Source of the DNA: Bremia lactucae
Taxonomy: Eukaryota; Oomycota; Peronosporomycetes; Peronosporales; Peronosporaceae
NCBI RefSeq assembly: GCF_004359215.1
Contig: NC_090610.1
Location: forward strand, 11,161,047-11,225,046
DNA length: 64,000 nucleotides
Direction of reading: 5' to 3'
Below the pieces are notes generated by a model. The model saw only the letters and a program-made list of their open reading frames with translations, did no database searches and had not been told where the DNA came from. This document shows positions 20,126-30,203 of this stretch, one piece after another (position 1 is the first letter of the stretch; each line of letters begins with the position of its first letter). Position numbers and translations under genes: made by a program.

Positions 20126-20402
20126 TCAATCGTATATCTTGGGACAAGCGCACTCTTTCTTCAGCTCGAGCTCTTTCTCTGCACATTTTTCAAAATACTC
20201 TTTTTCAGCGATTTCGATGGTGCAGCTTGGCATCCACATTTCCGTTTTAATTTGCTCCCACTTCAAGAAAGTTAACATTTCAACGACCAATTACAGCTTT
20301 CAATTGTTCGGTTTCGCAAGGCGTTTTGAGGCCATATCGATTATTTTGGAAAACTTTATCTAGAACTTTCTCGATAAGAGCTTTAAGATATTTTACACCC
20401 AT
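20126..20402 (-). CDS. Possible small two-exon gene, unidentified
   Basis: The minus strand starts ATG at 20,402 (MGVKYLKALIEKVLDKVFQN, then GLKTPCETEQLKA). A second frame ends at 20,126 (FLKWEQIKTEMW, then ECACPKIYD). Joining the two needs a splice of about 37 nt, shorter than the other introns here, or a frameshift. It would be divergent from DRE2 with only 26 bp between start codons. It may be a small real protein or a relic. I do not recognise the family. Confidence 0.25.
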
Positions 20403-20428
20403 TTGTTAATTACTTTGCCCCACTTACA

Positions 20429-21414
20429 ATGGAACTAAAGGGCGAAGTAGCAATCTTGACGCGTCTTTCTAATGAAATTTCAGCTGTGCAGCAGCTTAAG
20501 CAGTCAAATCCTTATATTGCAAACGTGATTGTCTTAAATGTAAGCCAGGACTCGAATCTAGTGCAGATGTTGGCCAGTAATGCCGCTGCCAAAGCGAATG
20601 CATTCGACGCAGTCGTGTCTTTTAATGAACATGTGGTGCAGCTTGACGTCGAGCTGGCCGCAGTCATACCGCTAATTAAACCCAACGGTATACTGCAGCT
20701 CTATGTGAACAACGTGCAGGAGGAAGATAAGCGCGTCATTCTGATGGCACTGATGATCGGAGGCCTTGTTGACACGACTGAAAAACACGAATCTAGCCCT
20801 TTCTTTCCCACTTTCTCGAATGCCGTCACCTATTCATGCAAAAAGCAGTCACTAGAGAGCCCCTCAATCTCGCTTACGAAGAAATACACGGAACCACGAC
20901 CCATTAAAAAGTGGACTGTGCTAGCGGACGATTTTGAAGGTGACGAGCAGGATGACGACATCATCGATGAGGATACGCTGCTTGATGACACTGATGAGGT
21001 TCTTCTGGCGGCTAAGGCAGACTGTGGTGAAAAGATTGGCGGAAAAAAGCGTGCTTGCAAAAACTGTACTTGCGGGTATGTATGTACCTTATTGTGGCCT
21101 GCATAATTGTGAAGGGTAAGCGATAATTATACGGTGCTTTAAATTGCATGTCTAGTCTTAAGGATGAAAAAAACCAGCCAGTTATGTCAGAGAAAGACCT
21201 AAGTAAGCTGGTGTCTGGATGTGGAAATGTAAGATCTTTTGGATGACACTTATGCTTTTTCGTCATCTAACGCGTCGATTTTGGTGCATTTGTTTTGCAG
21301 TGCTTCAAGGGAGACGCCTTTCGGTGCGGCAGCTGCCCATTTTTGGGCAAGCCTGCGTTCAAACCAGGCTTGGAGAAAGTTTTGCTTAACTTAGATAACT
21401 CCGATGATATCTAA
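20429..21414 (+). CDS. DRE2: Anamorsin / DRE2, cytosolic Fe-S assembly factor
   Basis: 277 aa in three exons: 20,429-21,075, 21,156-21,228 and 21,301-21,414, all GT-AG. With Tah18, Dre2 passes electrons to the cytosolic iron-sulfur assembly machinery. The N-terminal ~150 residues form the degenerate methyltransferase-like domain; an acidic linker follows ([20 protein letters not shown]). The C-terminus has both cluster motifs: CX10CX2CXC (DCGEKIGG...CKNCTCG) ending exon 1, and the twin CX2C motif [15 protein letters not shown] spanning the exon 2/3 junction. The end ([15 protein letters not shown]) is family-typical. It converges with the AMSH gene, whose stop is 146 bp away. Confidence 0.95.
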
Positions 21415-21559
21415 CATTAACGTACGCACGCCGGTGCGATAAGAAGAAGCCAATGATAAACCTTGGACTTGCTCTATTAAGTTTTCTCTAGCTCCTTTTC
21501 ATTATTTCTAGTCGCGCTACGGCATCAATACCATCTATACAATTAATTTACTAACATTC

Positions 21560-23505
21560 CTACCGCATGTCAACCAATCGCGCTGTGACCTGTTCTAGCC
21601 ACTTAAACTCGAACGCTTCTGAGTAAATTTGATTGTCGCTCGGATGGGTATGAAATCCAGTCAAGTTGCAATTTTGTATAAGCTGCAGTCCGCTAGGCTC
21701 TGTCAACCGATACACTCCAACGCTTATAAGATTTGTCAGAAACTATTTTTGTTAATAATAGAACCTGCAATGCATTCTTACGTTTTGTTCGCATCGCTTG
21801 GGGCAACAACAATAGCAATCGCCTGAGAACAAACCAATTGAATCGCGAACTCGTTACGATAATAAACAAGCAAATAAAAGTAGCCGTTCGTACCTCAGGC
21901 AAAAGTGATTGAAATCCGCACTGGGTGTGAACATCAACAGATGACAGGAAACAAGCTTGTCTTGGATGCGTCTATAAGCAACAAAGTACACCTTAGCGCG
22001 AAGTTGTAGCAAATCTGCTAAAAAAGATAAATTCGTACATGAATCCAACCGAGGGTGAGCAGCTCATTACTGAAACAAAAGTCGAAAAGCTCTTCTTCGT
22101 TTGTCATAGAGCACATGTCCGACGACCCCTTTCCGTACGCCATGCCGCAGGTACAAACATAAACTACAAATATTAAATTGCTGCATCACAAACGCACCTC
22201 TTGCTTCGGGATGATAAGGGTTGTGATGACCAGCTTTTGGTCGCGCTAGAATGTTTCGTGCCACGATCAAATGTTTGTCAAGACGAGTAAGCGCACTTAA
22301 TTAAGTTGTGTACCAGAATTCCAGCTAAAATGCCGCACGTCTCGATCCCGTAGGGTGGCTGGTTAGTGTTTAATGATGCCAACAATATAAACTGAGCGAT
22401 GATACTTGCAGGAAGCTCAAGCGATCGAGTCTTTCCGCTTTGCAGAGCAATTAGTTAGATGCTGCCACAAATATAGCTTCACATGGCACGTACCAAGTCA
22501 AATTGGCAATCAATTTTTGCGAGCGTTGTCGACTACGCGGTGGTGCTGGAAAAGGCTTAATAGTGGGTGCAGTAGCCCCAACAGTCATCCAAGAGGCTTT
22601 TCCCACTGTAGGGTACGACACAGTTTGGCTCTAAAAATAATATTGCAGCTCGAGTTAATCGAAAAGCAGGTCATTTAAAATTCCGACATGATCTTTGGCG
22701 TGGCCTCAAAACGCCAAGCTTCTATATCACACTTCGTATACGTACGCTATTTTTCTGCACGCCCAAAGCATGCTCGTTTGATCGCTCAAAACTTTTCTTG
22801 GTCAACCGCATTGCCTGAAGTTGCTTTTCCAACGCAGAATTGTCGACCACATCAAGAGATTTGTCAGCATCTTCAATAGAGCTTACTTGATCGTTATTTA
22901 ACGATTTCTCATATTCTAAGTATTCATTTTCTTCAGCTTCCATGCCATCCAAAATTTCATCAAACAGTTTAAAGCCAGCTTCAGCTTGCTGCTCGCAAAA
23001 CATTGATTTGTTAAAAATAAAAATGTAAATTAGTGCGCCTATTCGACAGAATACCTTCCGCACCCACTCGCGATCTTTGTGATATTGAGGAAGCTCATTT
23101 TCATGGTGGGCAGTGGTCACTTTTGAACAGAGCCTGTCAAGCATAATTGAAAGTAAAATCGGCCGCGTAATTCCACCTCATTAAAAAGCAGCTTTAGAGG
23201 CAACGGCCTCTCACTTGCGACTCACCTGATAAACTTGGCCAAAAACACATAGCTGCAGTGCAGAAACACGTCGCAAAAATAATAATTAGCAATTTTGTGG
23301 AAGCCTTTTCCAAATATGTAAAGCCTGCGCTCGCCACCTACGCATTATCAAAAGCACACTCGGTGAAGTATGCCTCGGACTGTCGATAAAGCTGACGCGC
23401 CAATTGGTAGTAACTCTGCAGACGTAAATGCTGCTTCACAGGGTCCACGAGGCAGAATGGCGCAAGGCGCGCATGTCGCGCCCTCAATCGCTCGGTGACG
23501 TTCAT
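21560..23505 (-). CDS. AMSH-type JAMM deubiquitinase (STAM-binding protein homologue)
   Basis: 386 aa in 11 exons: 23,505-23,342; 23,252-23,226; 23,133-23,055; 22,988-22,746; 22,630-22,494; 22,404-22,314; 22,245-22,198; 22,128-22,039; 21,971-21,894; 21,822-21,782; 21,722-21,560. It is predicted to trim Lys63-linked ubiquitin at endosomes (ESCRT-0 associated). The N-terminus is a USP8-dimerisation/MIT-like helical region (SYYQLARQLYRQSEAYFTEC). The catalytic MPN+ domain shows GIETCGILAG (Glu238) and HTHPRQACFLSSVD (His293, His295, Ser303, Asp306), the exact JAMM pattern. CNLTGFHTH (Cys351, His357, His359) forms the second zinc site of the AMSH group. The His-Thr-His is split by an intron. An alternative upstream start (MDGLNFR at 23,569) would need a very short intron. 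The exon 4 and 6 acceptors are my least certain choices. Confidence 0.9.
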
Positions 23506-23569
23506 CGCTCTTTTTCGAACCGCCTGACCCTTCTTTAAGCGCACTTACGCGGAAATTGAGTCCATCCAT

Positions 23570-24225
23570 AATAAGGTTAAAAAATGTCGGCTGAAAACAC
23601 GAGCTTGAGCAGCATGCAGCGACGCGCGGCTGGGTTAGTGACTGAGAGCATCGTAGAGTGATGAATCGATAATAATTCGCTTTTTGTTGAAGCAATCGAG
23701 CCCACAACCGGATGGTGCTACAGAAATTAGCTATGTTCTCGATTCTAATGGTCTTGGTGCCTTTAAGCACGTTTTTTGGTGTGCGCAGTTTGTTTAGACC
23801 CGGTATGCGGTGCTTGTTGAATAATTTAATTGTATCTGGCTGCTACGACTAAAAGTTATTATTTGACAAACATAAGAGGGTCGATATGCTGACACATGGA
23901 GGTAAGGCGATGTTGCGAGCGATAGACCATTTGCTTAGTTATTGACATTAGTATTCAACGCCGTTCGGCAGTGGATTTTCAGCAGTGCTTTCTGTAAATA
24001 TCGTTATCGGGCTTTACGTTTTGTCGGCCTGGACTGAGGACGACAAAAAGGAAATTGCCCTACCAGTCGGCCGATTTGCCAAACCAAAGGAGATATAATA
24101 CGAGAAGATGACATAGTAGCAGTATCATTGATGACGTTTAGCAATTTAAGAAAAGCACCACTTGAGCGCGACAATTCCTAAAAAGTAGCGCAAGTCAGTG
24201 GTTTTGTAGAATTTGCCAAAAATTT
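23570..24225. other. Intergenic, no gene seen
   Basis: There is no convincing frame, repeat or retroelement similarity. It probably contains the promoter of the AMSH-type gene. Confidence 0.5.
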
Positions 24226-24600
24226 TAAATAGCATTGCTCATCCTAAGCTGTTTTGCGCTAAATACCCCAAGCATAGGTTGCAAACGACATGTGACCCGT
24301 CGAATATCTTCTCTGTGTCAGGTTTACTTTCTTCCATGCCTGCACTAGCACCGACGACAAATGGTACAAAATGGTCGGGTGTAGGGTGCGTGAGTTTTGT
24401 AGCAGAAGTATTCTGCCATTTAATGATTTGGTCGCGACGTTGGCTATAACTCAGCTTAGAACTGATGGTCAAAGTGTTGTCAAGCCAGCTTTGGAACGCA
24501 GCAGCCCAGCTTTCAAGTGGTTTGTCAATTCGTAGCTTCCACGCAAAGTGTGTGTGGCCTAAGCAGTGGATACAATCGACCTATCTGGGCCTAAGGCCAT
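24226..24600 (-). pseudogene. LigB/DODA-type extradiol dioxygenase, C-terminal remnant
   Basis: The minus strand reads FAWKLRIDKPLESWAAAF, then LTHPTPDHFVPFVVGASAG and YLAQNSLG-stop. The HPTPDHFVP segment is the conserved histidine motif of class III (LigB family) ring-opening dioxygenases, and the WAAAFQSWLDNTL stretch also fits. Only the C-terminal 40 per cent or so is present. The same frame has a stop upstream (at about 24,590) and I find no N-terminal half with the iron-binding histidines. It is probably a truncated pseudogene; a missed upstream exon is possible. Confidence 0.55.
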
Positions 24601-24901
24601 ACAAGACTACGACGACAGGTGCCGGAAGGGGACCTTGTGTTATATGATGATTTTTAGTGAGTCAAGCAGTATCAATTTGACCCGAACATAAGCCTCCAGC
24701 AACGAAATTCGATTTTGATAATTGCTATTATAAATCGGTATCATTTGTAGCACAGCAGCAATTTGATACCTATATTTACTAAATTTAAGATTATAGAGCT
24801 ACTTGAGAGTCATTGCCTTTAGCAAAATAGCACGGTGCGAACTAAAAAATCACTGACGCAGGAATCCGTTGTGAAGTACGAAGAGCACACAGCAAGCGCC
24901 C

Positions 24902-25750
24902 ATGGTACGGACGACTCTCTTTCGAGCAAAATTTTTCCCACAGCGTGCGACGTCGCGCTGCGTTTCAAGCGTCATAATTATACCAAGACTGCGCAATGCG
25001 TTCCAACCAACGGCTTGTTCTTCGCTACTGTACAGACGTGCTACCGCAGCCGAGCAGACAGTGCGAAAACACTACTATTACCGCTCTAGCAGTCGACGCG
25101 AGAGCCGCGCCATGTCGGGCGATGTGGTAGTATTAGGTCTGATTTCCATCAATGTCGCAGTAACCATTGGCTGGATGCGTGCACGTGCGCCGCCTCCGCT
25201 TCACCCGGCAGCGCAGCTCCGCAGCTTCCGACCGTCGATGGAGACCATGCTGACGCATTTTACCACCTCCACGCAGCATTTGCTGGATGGACGGTACTAC
25301 ACGCTGCTCACTGCTATGTTTAGTCAAGCGACTTTGAGCCATTTAGGGGCCAATATGCTCGGACTCTACTTTTTCGGAAGGCACATTTGCGACGTGCTAG
25401 GCCCCAAGAAGTTTATTGGATTGTACCTTGCAAGTGGCGTCCTGTCTTCTGCTGCAGCAGTCTACGAGCAGCAATTGTCTCGACAATTGAATTACAATCT
25501 CGGTGCAAGTGGAGCTGTCAATGCCATCACGGCCATGAGTATTTTGCTCTTCCCGCATGGCACGCTGCTGATTTTTGGCCTGGTGCCCATGCCGGCGTGG
25601 CTAGGAGGTTCGCTATTTATTCTGAAAGACGCCTACGCGTTCGTGACGGATCGTCAAGATGGGATTGGCCATGTGGCTCACTTAAGTGGTGCGGCCGTTG
25701 GTGCAGGGTATTACTCCTACCTCCGTCGCGGCAGGTTCTGGCGCTTTTAG
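24902..25750 (+). CDS. Rhomboid intramembrane serine protease, mitochondrial type
   Basis: 282 aa, single exon. Residues 1-70 are rich in Arg, Ser and Tyr with almost no acids, as expected of a mitochondrial presequence, followed by about six membrane segments. Rhomboid signatures: HLGANMLGLYFFG (147-159), the nucleophile motif GASGAVNA with Ser203, and the histidine motif GHVAHLSGAAVGAG with His260. These fit the catalytic Ser-His dyad. By analogy with the yeast Pcp1/PARL group it may cleave inner-membrane proteins, but the substrate is unknown. The first ATG is in a good position; the later Met71 would give a shorter form without the presequence. Confidence 0.92.
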   Translation: MVRTTLFRAKFFPQRATSRCVSSVIIIPRLRNAFQPTACSSLLYRRATAAEQTVRKHYYYRSSSRRESRAMSGDVVVLGLISINVAVTIGWMRARAPPPLHPAAQLRSFRPSMETMLTHFTTSTQHLLDGRYYTLLTAMFSQATLSHLGANMLGLYFFGRHICDVLGPKKFIGLYLASGVLSSAAAVYEQQLSRQLNYNLGASGAVNAITAMSILLFPHGTLLIFGLVPMPAWLGGSLFILKDAYAFVTDRQDGIGHVAHLSGAAVGAGYYSYLRRGRFWRF

Positions 25751-26078
25751 AGCCATAGTCTCCTTTAGTGCTTCCTTTTGGTATTTTATCGCAAGCACTG
25801 AATATATTCCATGTAAGCTTTCGTGCCAACATAATCAGCTTGATTGTCTAGGTCCTCGGTAATAATGCATGTGTGGCCGCTCGTTTGGTAGTTGGACTTC
25901 TTTACTCACCTGCTCGAGACTTAGACATATATTGTTGTCAAATGTGCTCTTGCTTTTATAACCATAAAAGTTAGCAAGCAGCGCTAGAGACCATTCAAAA
26001 CTGTATAATTCCAAGCCAATGTTGCATTACTCCGCAATTTTTCGCCGAGAAGAGGAACAACTTCGGTGGTCATCCGTA

Positions 26079-26109
<31 letters not shown>

Positions 26110-26165
26110 GAAAGAAAGTGTAATGAAAATTGTTTCTTCAAAAGAAACAGCACTTTTAATCCGTT
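25751..26165. other. Intergenic, no gene seen
   Basis: AT-rich sequence between the rhomboid stop codon and the Gy-B LTR relic. Nothing is recognisable. Confidence 0.5.
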
Positions 26166-26584
26166 TAGAATGGGGCACACTTCGGTTGGAGCATTTACTT
26201 TATGGAAAAACACCGTTTTGTTCCATTTCAAATAGTTAATAACTAAAATCCCATTTATAATGGGTAACGTATGTGGCAGCCGCAAGGTTTTAGATTTAAA
26301 AATTTAAATAAAGTTCAGTCCCCCTTCTGATCCTGCAGCGTCTAGTGCCTTCATAAGGCTTGCGCATTGATCTACGAGAGAAAGAAACTAATCTAAGGTA
26401 TACTCTCGGGCACGAGTTGCCACTTGGTTGTACTAGCCCCTGAATCCCTTGAACTAGGATTCCTTAAGCTCTACGAGCTTGTACAACTCTTTGAGTTGTT
26501 GAACCTATCAGTTCTATAGAACTAAGTGACTCTGTGAGTCTACAAGACTTCCTCTGACTTAAAGAGCAACGTAGCTCCGCTACA
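26166..26584 (+). mobile_element. Gy-B LTR, internally deleted
   Basis: It matches the 30,204 LTR from AATGGGGCACAC to GCTCCGCTACA but is about 70 bp shorter and has lost the first TGTA. The primer-binding block CCTGGTAGCACTTGTAGTC follows at 26,585. Confidence 0.85.
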
Positions 26585-27290
26585 CCTGGTAGCACTTGTA
26601 GTCAATTTACGTTTGAGTCTTTTTAAGACTAAGTTTCTGCTGAAATGGACACTTTCCCGAACTTGCAGGGGTGAAACGCGCAGCGTTTGAGAAGTTCAAA
26701 CAATGTTTGGTCTAAAATACATTGAGTTCATCATGTCCCTCTGGATGCAAGGCTTGAAGCCTTTATGCAATTGAGCCCTCTCTTATCGGACAGGTACAGG
26801 ACCACTTAGCGGGACTATGCGTTTCTGTATCTGATCCAGAGCCTAAGGCTCGCCCCCTTGTTGTCAATGTTAAGACATTTGAGGGTGAAGAGGGAGAGAA
26901 CCTCTTTTTTTGGATCAAGCAAATGGAGATGACCGTAGACTCTGCCATGTTGGTAACAGAACGACAAAATGTGGCCAGGACCATCTCTAAGCTCGGTGGT
27001 AGAGCCAAGGAATGGGCACTCACGTGCAGCTTGTCTATAAATGACGCATTTTGCGTGGGATTTGCTGAAACAGCAAATGACTAGCATGTTAGTACCACCT
27101 GATTAGGCTTTTCGTACGCGATCACGACTCATAGCGACTCGTCAGTGTCAACGACTCCAAGAGAGCTATGTCCAGGAATTGAGAATTCTAATTGCCGCTA
27201 CGCATCAAGACCCGGTGCAAGAAGCAATTGTCGTAAAAGTCTTGAATAGCTTACGCCATACCCACCCAATTAAAGGGATCCTCTAGTTCA
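26585..27290 (+). pseudogene. Gy-B gag relic
   Basis: The plus strand gives VNVKTFEGEEGENLFFWIKQ, MEMTVDSAMLVTERQ, and ISKLGGRAKEWALTCSLSIN: the capsid region of gag, with frames broken at both ends. It stops near 27,290, where Gy-A integrase sequence begins. The long minus-strand frames here are shadows. Confidence 0.8.
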
Positions 27291-27851
27291 AGGGGGGGTG
27301 GACTCGCACGAGCAAAACCAACTCTGGCTCATGCTCATCACGCGTCGAAGTTTCCAAGGACGCGAATAATGTCGATGTTGAAGCAATCGACGTTGAAGAT
27401 GAGAAAGGTCTCATGGCAGTGCACACAAAGCGCACTGGAAAAGACAAGACAAATGAGTCAGCAGAGGAATTTCTGCTAGCTCAAGAATCAGTAATCCGTT
27501 TCGTACAGGATTTCAGTGCTAACGCAGTAGACCGTCAGAAACGGAACGCAGACAAACATGGAAGAGCAAATGTTCTTTCATTCAAAATTAATGATCTAGT
27601 AATACTCTCTACGTTAAGACTTACCTAAGCGTGAAGTCACCAATGTGGGTAGCCGTAAACTACTACCCAAGTTCATTGGGCCAATTCGTGTACTGCATCG
27701 CAGAGGCAATGCGTACACGATAGAATTCCCACCTAGGAAGCGAAAACATCCTACGTTTTACGTTGGTGGCTCCGCCTGTACCACCAGTACGCGGTTTCTT
27801 CCGAGGACGGATCTGACCACCATTTTAAGAATCTCTAAAATATTCTTGTAG
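27291..27851 (+). pseudogene. Gy-A integrase C-terminal region
   Basis: 27,413-27,628 gives EEFLLAQESVIRFVQDFSAN, DRQKRNADKHGRAN and FKINDLVIL; 27,645-27,851 gives LLPKFIGPIRVLHRRGNAYT and HPTFYVGG. Same family as 1-299. A frame break lies between the two. Confidence 0.85.
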
Positions 27852-29503
27852 TCACGAACCAGATTCTCATGCTGAATCTGGAGATTCTTATGTCGGGTCC
27901 GAACATCCTCGAAACCACGATGAGCGGAACACAGCTCATCACGAAGAGCGTGATATTTCCGCTCATACTCCAACATGGAGTACGCGCTCTTCGAACGGTT
28001 TTCCAACCGTTCGATATAGAAAGCTTGGACCGTCTGCTTTGACGAGTACGTTTACCGCGCTCGTGTTTAAGGTTCTCCCCCAATACATGGAGGTAGCGAT
28101 CGAGTTTGCCGATTTTCGACTCTAGACCCGACACACGGTTCGGATCTAATTTTCCTCCTCCACCACAACCATTGGTGGATTCCCACGGTGGTCAACGTTT
28201 CATTGTGGAACGTATTCTAAGCCACCGTGAGGTAAAGGGGCAGCGAACGAGTTATCTGGTTCGCTGGTGCGGTTATCCACCTTCGCATGACAGCTGGGAG
28301 CCTCGTTTCCGGCTGGTTATTGACGTTGCGGGCCACGTTCGTCAGTATGACGGGACCCATCCGATAGATCAGAATGTCCATCGGAAAAGACGCGCCCCTG
28401 GCGCCTGTACATTGATTGCAAAACGTCAATCGCATCGCGCATCTCGATAGAGATGCAAGCCCTTCCCCAGGGCGCGGAACGGGAATAAACATCCCCTTTC
28501 ACTCGTTTCGTGTTGTCAACACAATACGGACAGGGATCACTCCACGTAAGGCATGGAAGTCTTGCCTCGCGAGACAACCGATGCAATTTAAATCTTGCAC
28601 CGGTTAAAGTTCGTTTCTCAAACTAAACAAGAATCGCGCTAAGTCTTTGAAACCAGGCTTCGCGTCCAATGTCTTTGACACTGCGAATAAACGCGTTCCA
28701 GGCTTGCACCAACGAGATTTTATCTCGTTCGTTGTTGCCACCATACGATCGATGCTTAAGAAAAGCATCGAGATAAAAACCTTTCTCATCGCAAAAGTTC
28801 GTCGCGCTGGGATCAAGGCCATGTAGCTGTGTCGCAATAAATAAAGGATATTTGTTGTGAGGAGTAGTCTGACCAGACAAGCTACTGAGTAGCCGTTCGG
28901 GCAAAGCCACGGCTTTTTATTAGGGGCAAGAGGATACAATTTAGTGTCTGCACTTCCCTGAGTGGTACCTACTGAAGCAGGGGTACCACAAGAACTTTCT
29001 TTACGATGGCTTACGCCATTGTCATCACCTTGCACATAAACAGGTGCAGGCGACGGTACGGGAGACGGGACGGGCGAAGAGGGATCACCCTCATCGCCGG
29101 AACCTAATAGACTATTAATTTTCCTATCAGAATGAGCCCTCTCATTCGAAGGCCATAGTCAGCCGCCTGACGTTATCAGGCGACTGTTTATTCTCCCCGA
29201 GTCGGACATCTCGTCCGACTCGCATTCATAGTCGACCTCCAAAGAGGGGTCGTATTCACGTGGTGAATCGCCACGTACACCCGCAACATCTAGTGTTGCG
29301 CGAGTAGAAGATACTTCGGCAGACGTTCCGTCTGCCGCAAGAGATAACAGTGCATCACCCGCGGCTGCACGAACCGCAGCCAGAGCCGCAGCACTATCAA
29401 CACCCCGCATGAATTTGTTCTTCATGCGATGGAATTTAAGATAATGGTTTTGACCAATCAGCATCATTTTTTGAATTAAGTGGTCACATAATGACCACTC
29501 CAT
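27758..29503 (-). CDS. Gy-A antisense gene, copy 3 (most complete, frameshifted)
   Basis: Reading down the minus strand from the 3' LTR: 29,503-29,159 (MEWSLCDHLIQKMMLIGQNH, Ala-rich middle, acidic tail); a Ser/Pro linker near 29,060-29,090; 28,910-28,623 (LPERLLSSLSGQTTPHNKYP, GFYLDAFLKHRSYG, IGREAWFQRLSAIL); 28,586-28,317 (LHRLSREARLPCLTWSDPCP then YCV, GDVYS); and 28,134-27,758, an Arg/Glu-rich stretch with coiled-coil-like heptads (RSKSAYSMLEYERKYHALRD, QIQHENLVRDYKNILEIL). At least three frame breaks separate the parts. No sense frame exists behind the chromodomain, so the conserved protein there is antisense. I do not recognise it. It might be an accessory or regulatory protein with its own promoter near the 3' LTR. 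Confidence 0.5.
28106..28450 (+). pseudogene. Gy-A chromodomain, copy 3 (domain intact)
   Basis: The frame reads QRFIVERILSHREVKGQR, then SYLVRWCGYPPSHDSWEP: a full chromodomain core with both aromatic-cage-region tryptophans. It is separated from the integrase part by stops at about 27,850-28,100, so it is not joined to pol in this copy. Confidence 0.85.
29164..29499. repeat. Run of seven perfect short hairpins
   Basis: Stems (arm/arm): 29,164-170/29,176-182; 29,198-207/29,213-222 (10 bp); 29,282-288/29,294-300; 29,317-324/29,330-337; 29,363-368/29,376-381 (6 bp); 29,406-413/29,421-428; 29,479-486/29,492-499. Five of the seven have loops of exactly 5 bases. Confidence 0.85.
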
Positions 29504-29543
29504 CCAATAACAGTCAGAGTGGTTGTCGTTTAAGGGTGGGCGA

Positions 29544-29973
29544 TGTAACGGGGTGTATCGTTACGTGAAATTAACACTTTAAGGTTGTTAATTAATATAT
29601 TATTTAAAAGGTAGAGAATATTACTTGACATAGTAATATTCGAAAACCTTATCCATTGGTAGATATAGTCCATTCTTTCTCCTTGCTCCGCGGTCCGGTC
29701 AGCACTGGACGCACGCAATAAGAGAGACAGATAAGATTTTATTAAATGTTTTGTATTAGTATATAATTGAGTTAGTAATAAATAGTTAGAAACAGAAGAA
29801 CTTAATTGTATTAAATATAGTTTGCTTTTAACCCTCTTCAAAGCAAGTGTTATAAAGCGAGTCTTCCTCTGCACGTACTAGTGTACGTGAAGTGACGTGA
29901 GGCACCACTCGCACTGAAGCAGTGGGAAGTGGACTTGTACTGAAGCAGTACAAGTCGGTAGTGCCCCGTTACA
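29544..29973 (+). mobile_element. Complete Gy-A 3' LTR
   Basis: 430 bp with 10-bp inverted ends TGTAACGGGG and CCCCGTTACA. It is preceded by a purine-rich TTTAAGGGTGGGCGA. It serves as the reference for the split LTR at 11,941/17,761. Confidence 0.9.
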
Positions 29974-30047
29974 GTCCAAGAACCTGTCCACGCCAAAAGT
30001 GACTGGCTGACTAGTAGCTTGAAGCGGTTCTTAATTGATAATTTTTC

Positions 30048-30203
30048 TTACAATCTCCCAATAAATCTCAAGTCAGAATGAAAAGCGACCCTATCGCTTT
30101 GGCATTTTATCCAAGCTGATGATATACTAAATTGACGCAAAAACATAAGCGTGAAATTACAGACTGCATGTTTAAGAATCCTGCAACGAGATTCTAATTT
30201 TAC
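30048..30203 (-). pseudogene. 3' part of a host ORF split by Gy-B
   Basis: The minus-strand frame enters at the target duplication (30,199-30,203) and runs ESRCRILKHAVCNFTLMFLR, then a stop at 30,048-30,050. With the retroelement and one TTTAC removed, it is exactly in frame with 37,541-37,816. Family unknown. Confidence 0.5.

Noticed and set aside
24835..25089. Alternative frame over the rhomboid presequence
   Set aside because: It is a shadow of the rhomboid gene, which has all catalytic motifs.
26763..27087. Minus-strand frames over gag
   Set aside because: They are shadows of the plus-strand Gy-B gag; the sense translation matches the other gag copies.
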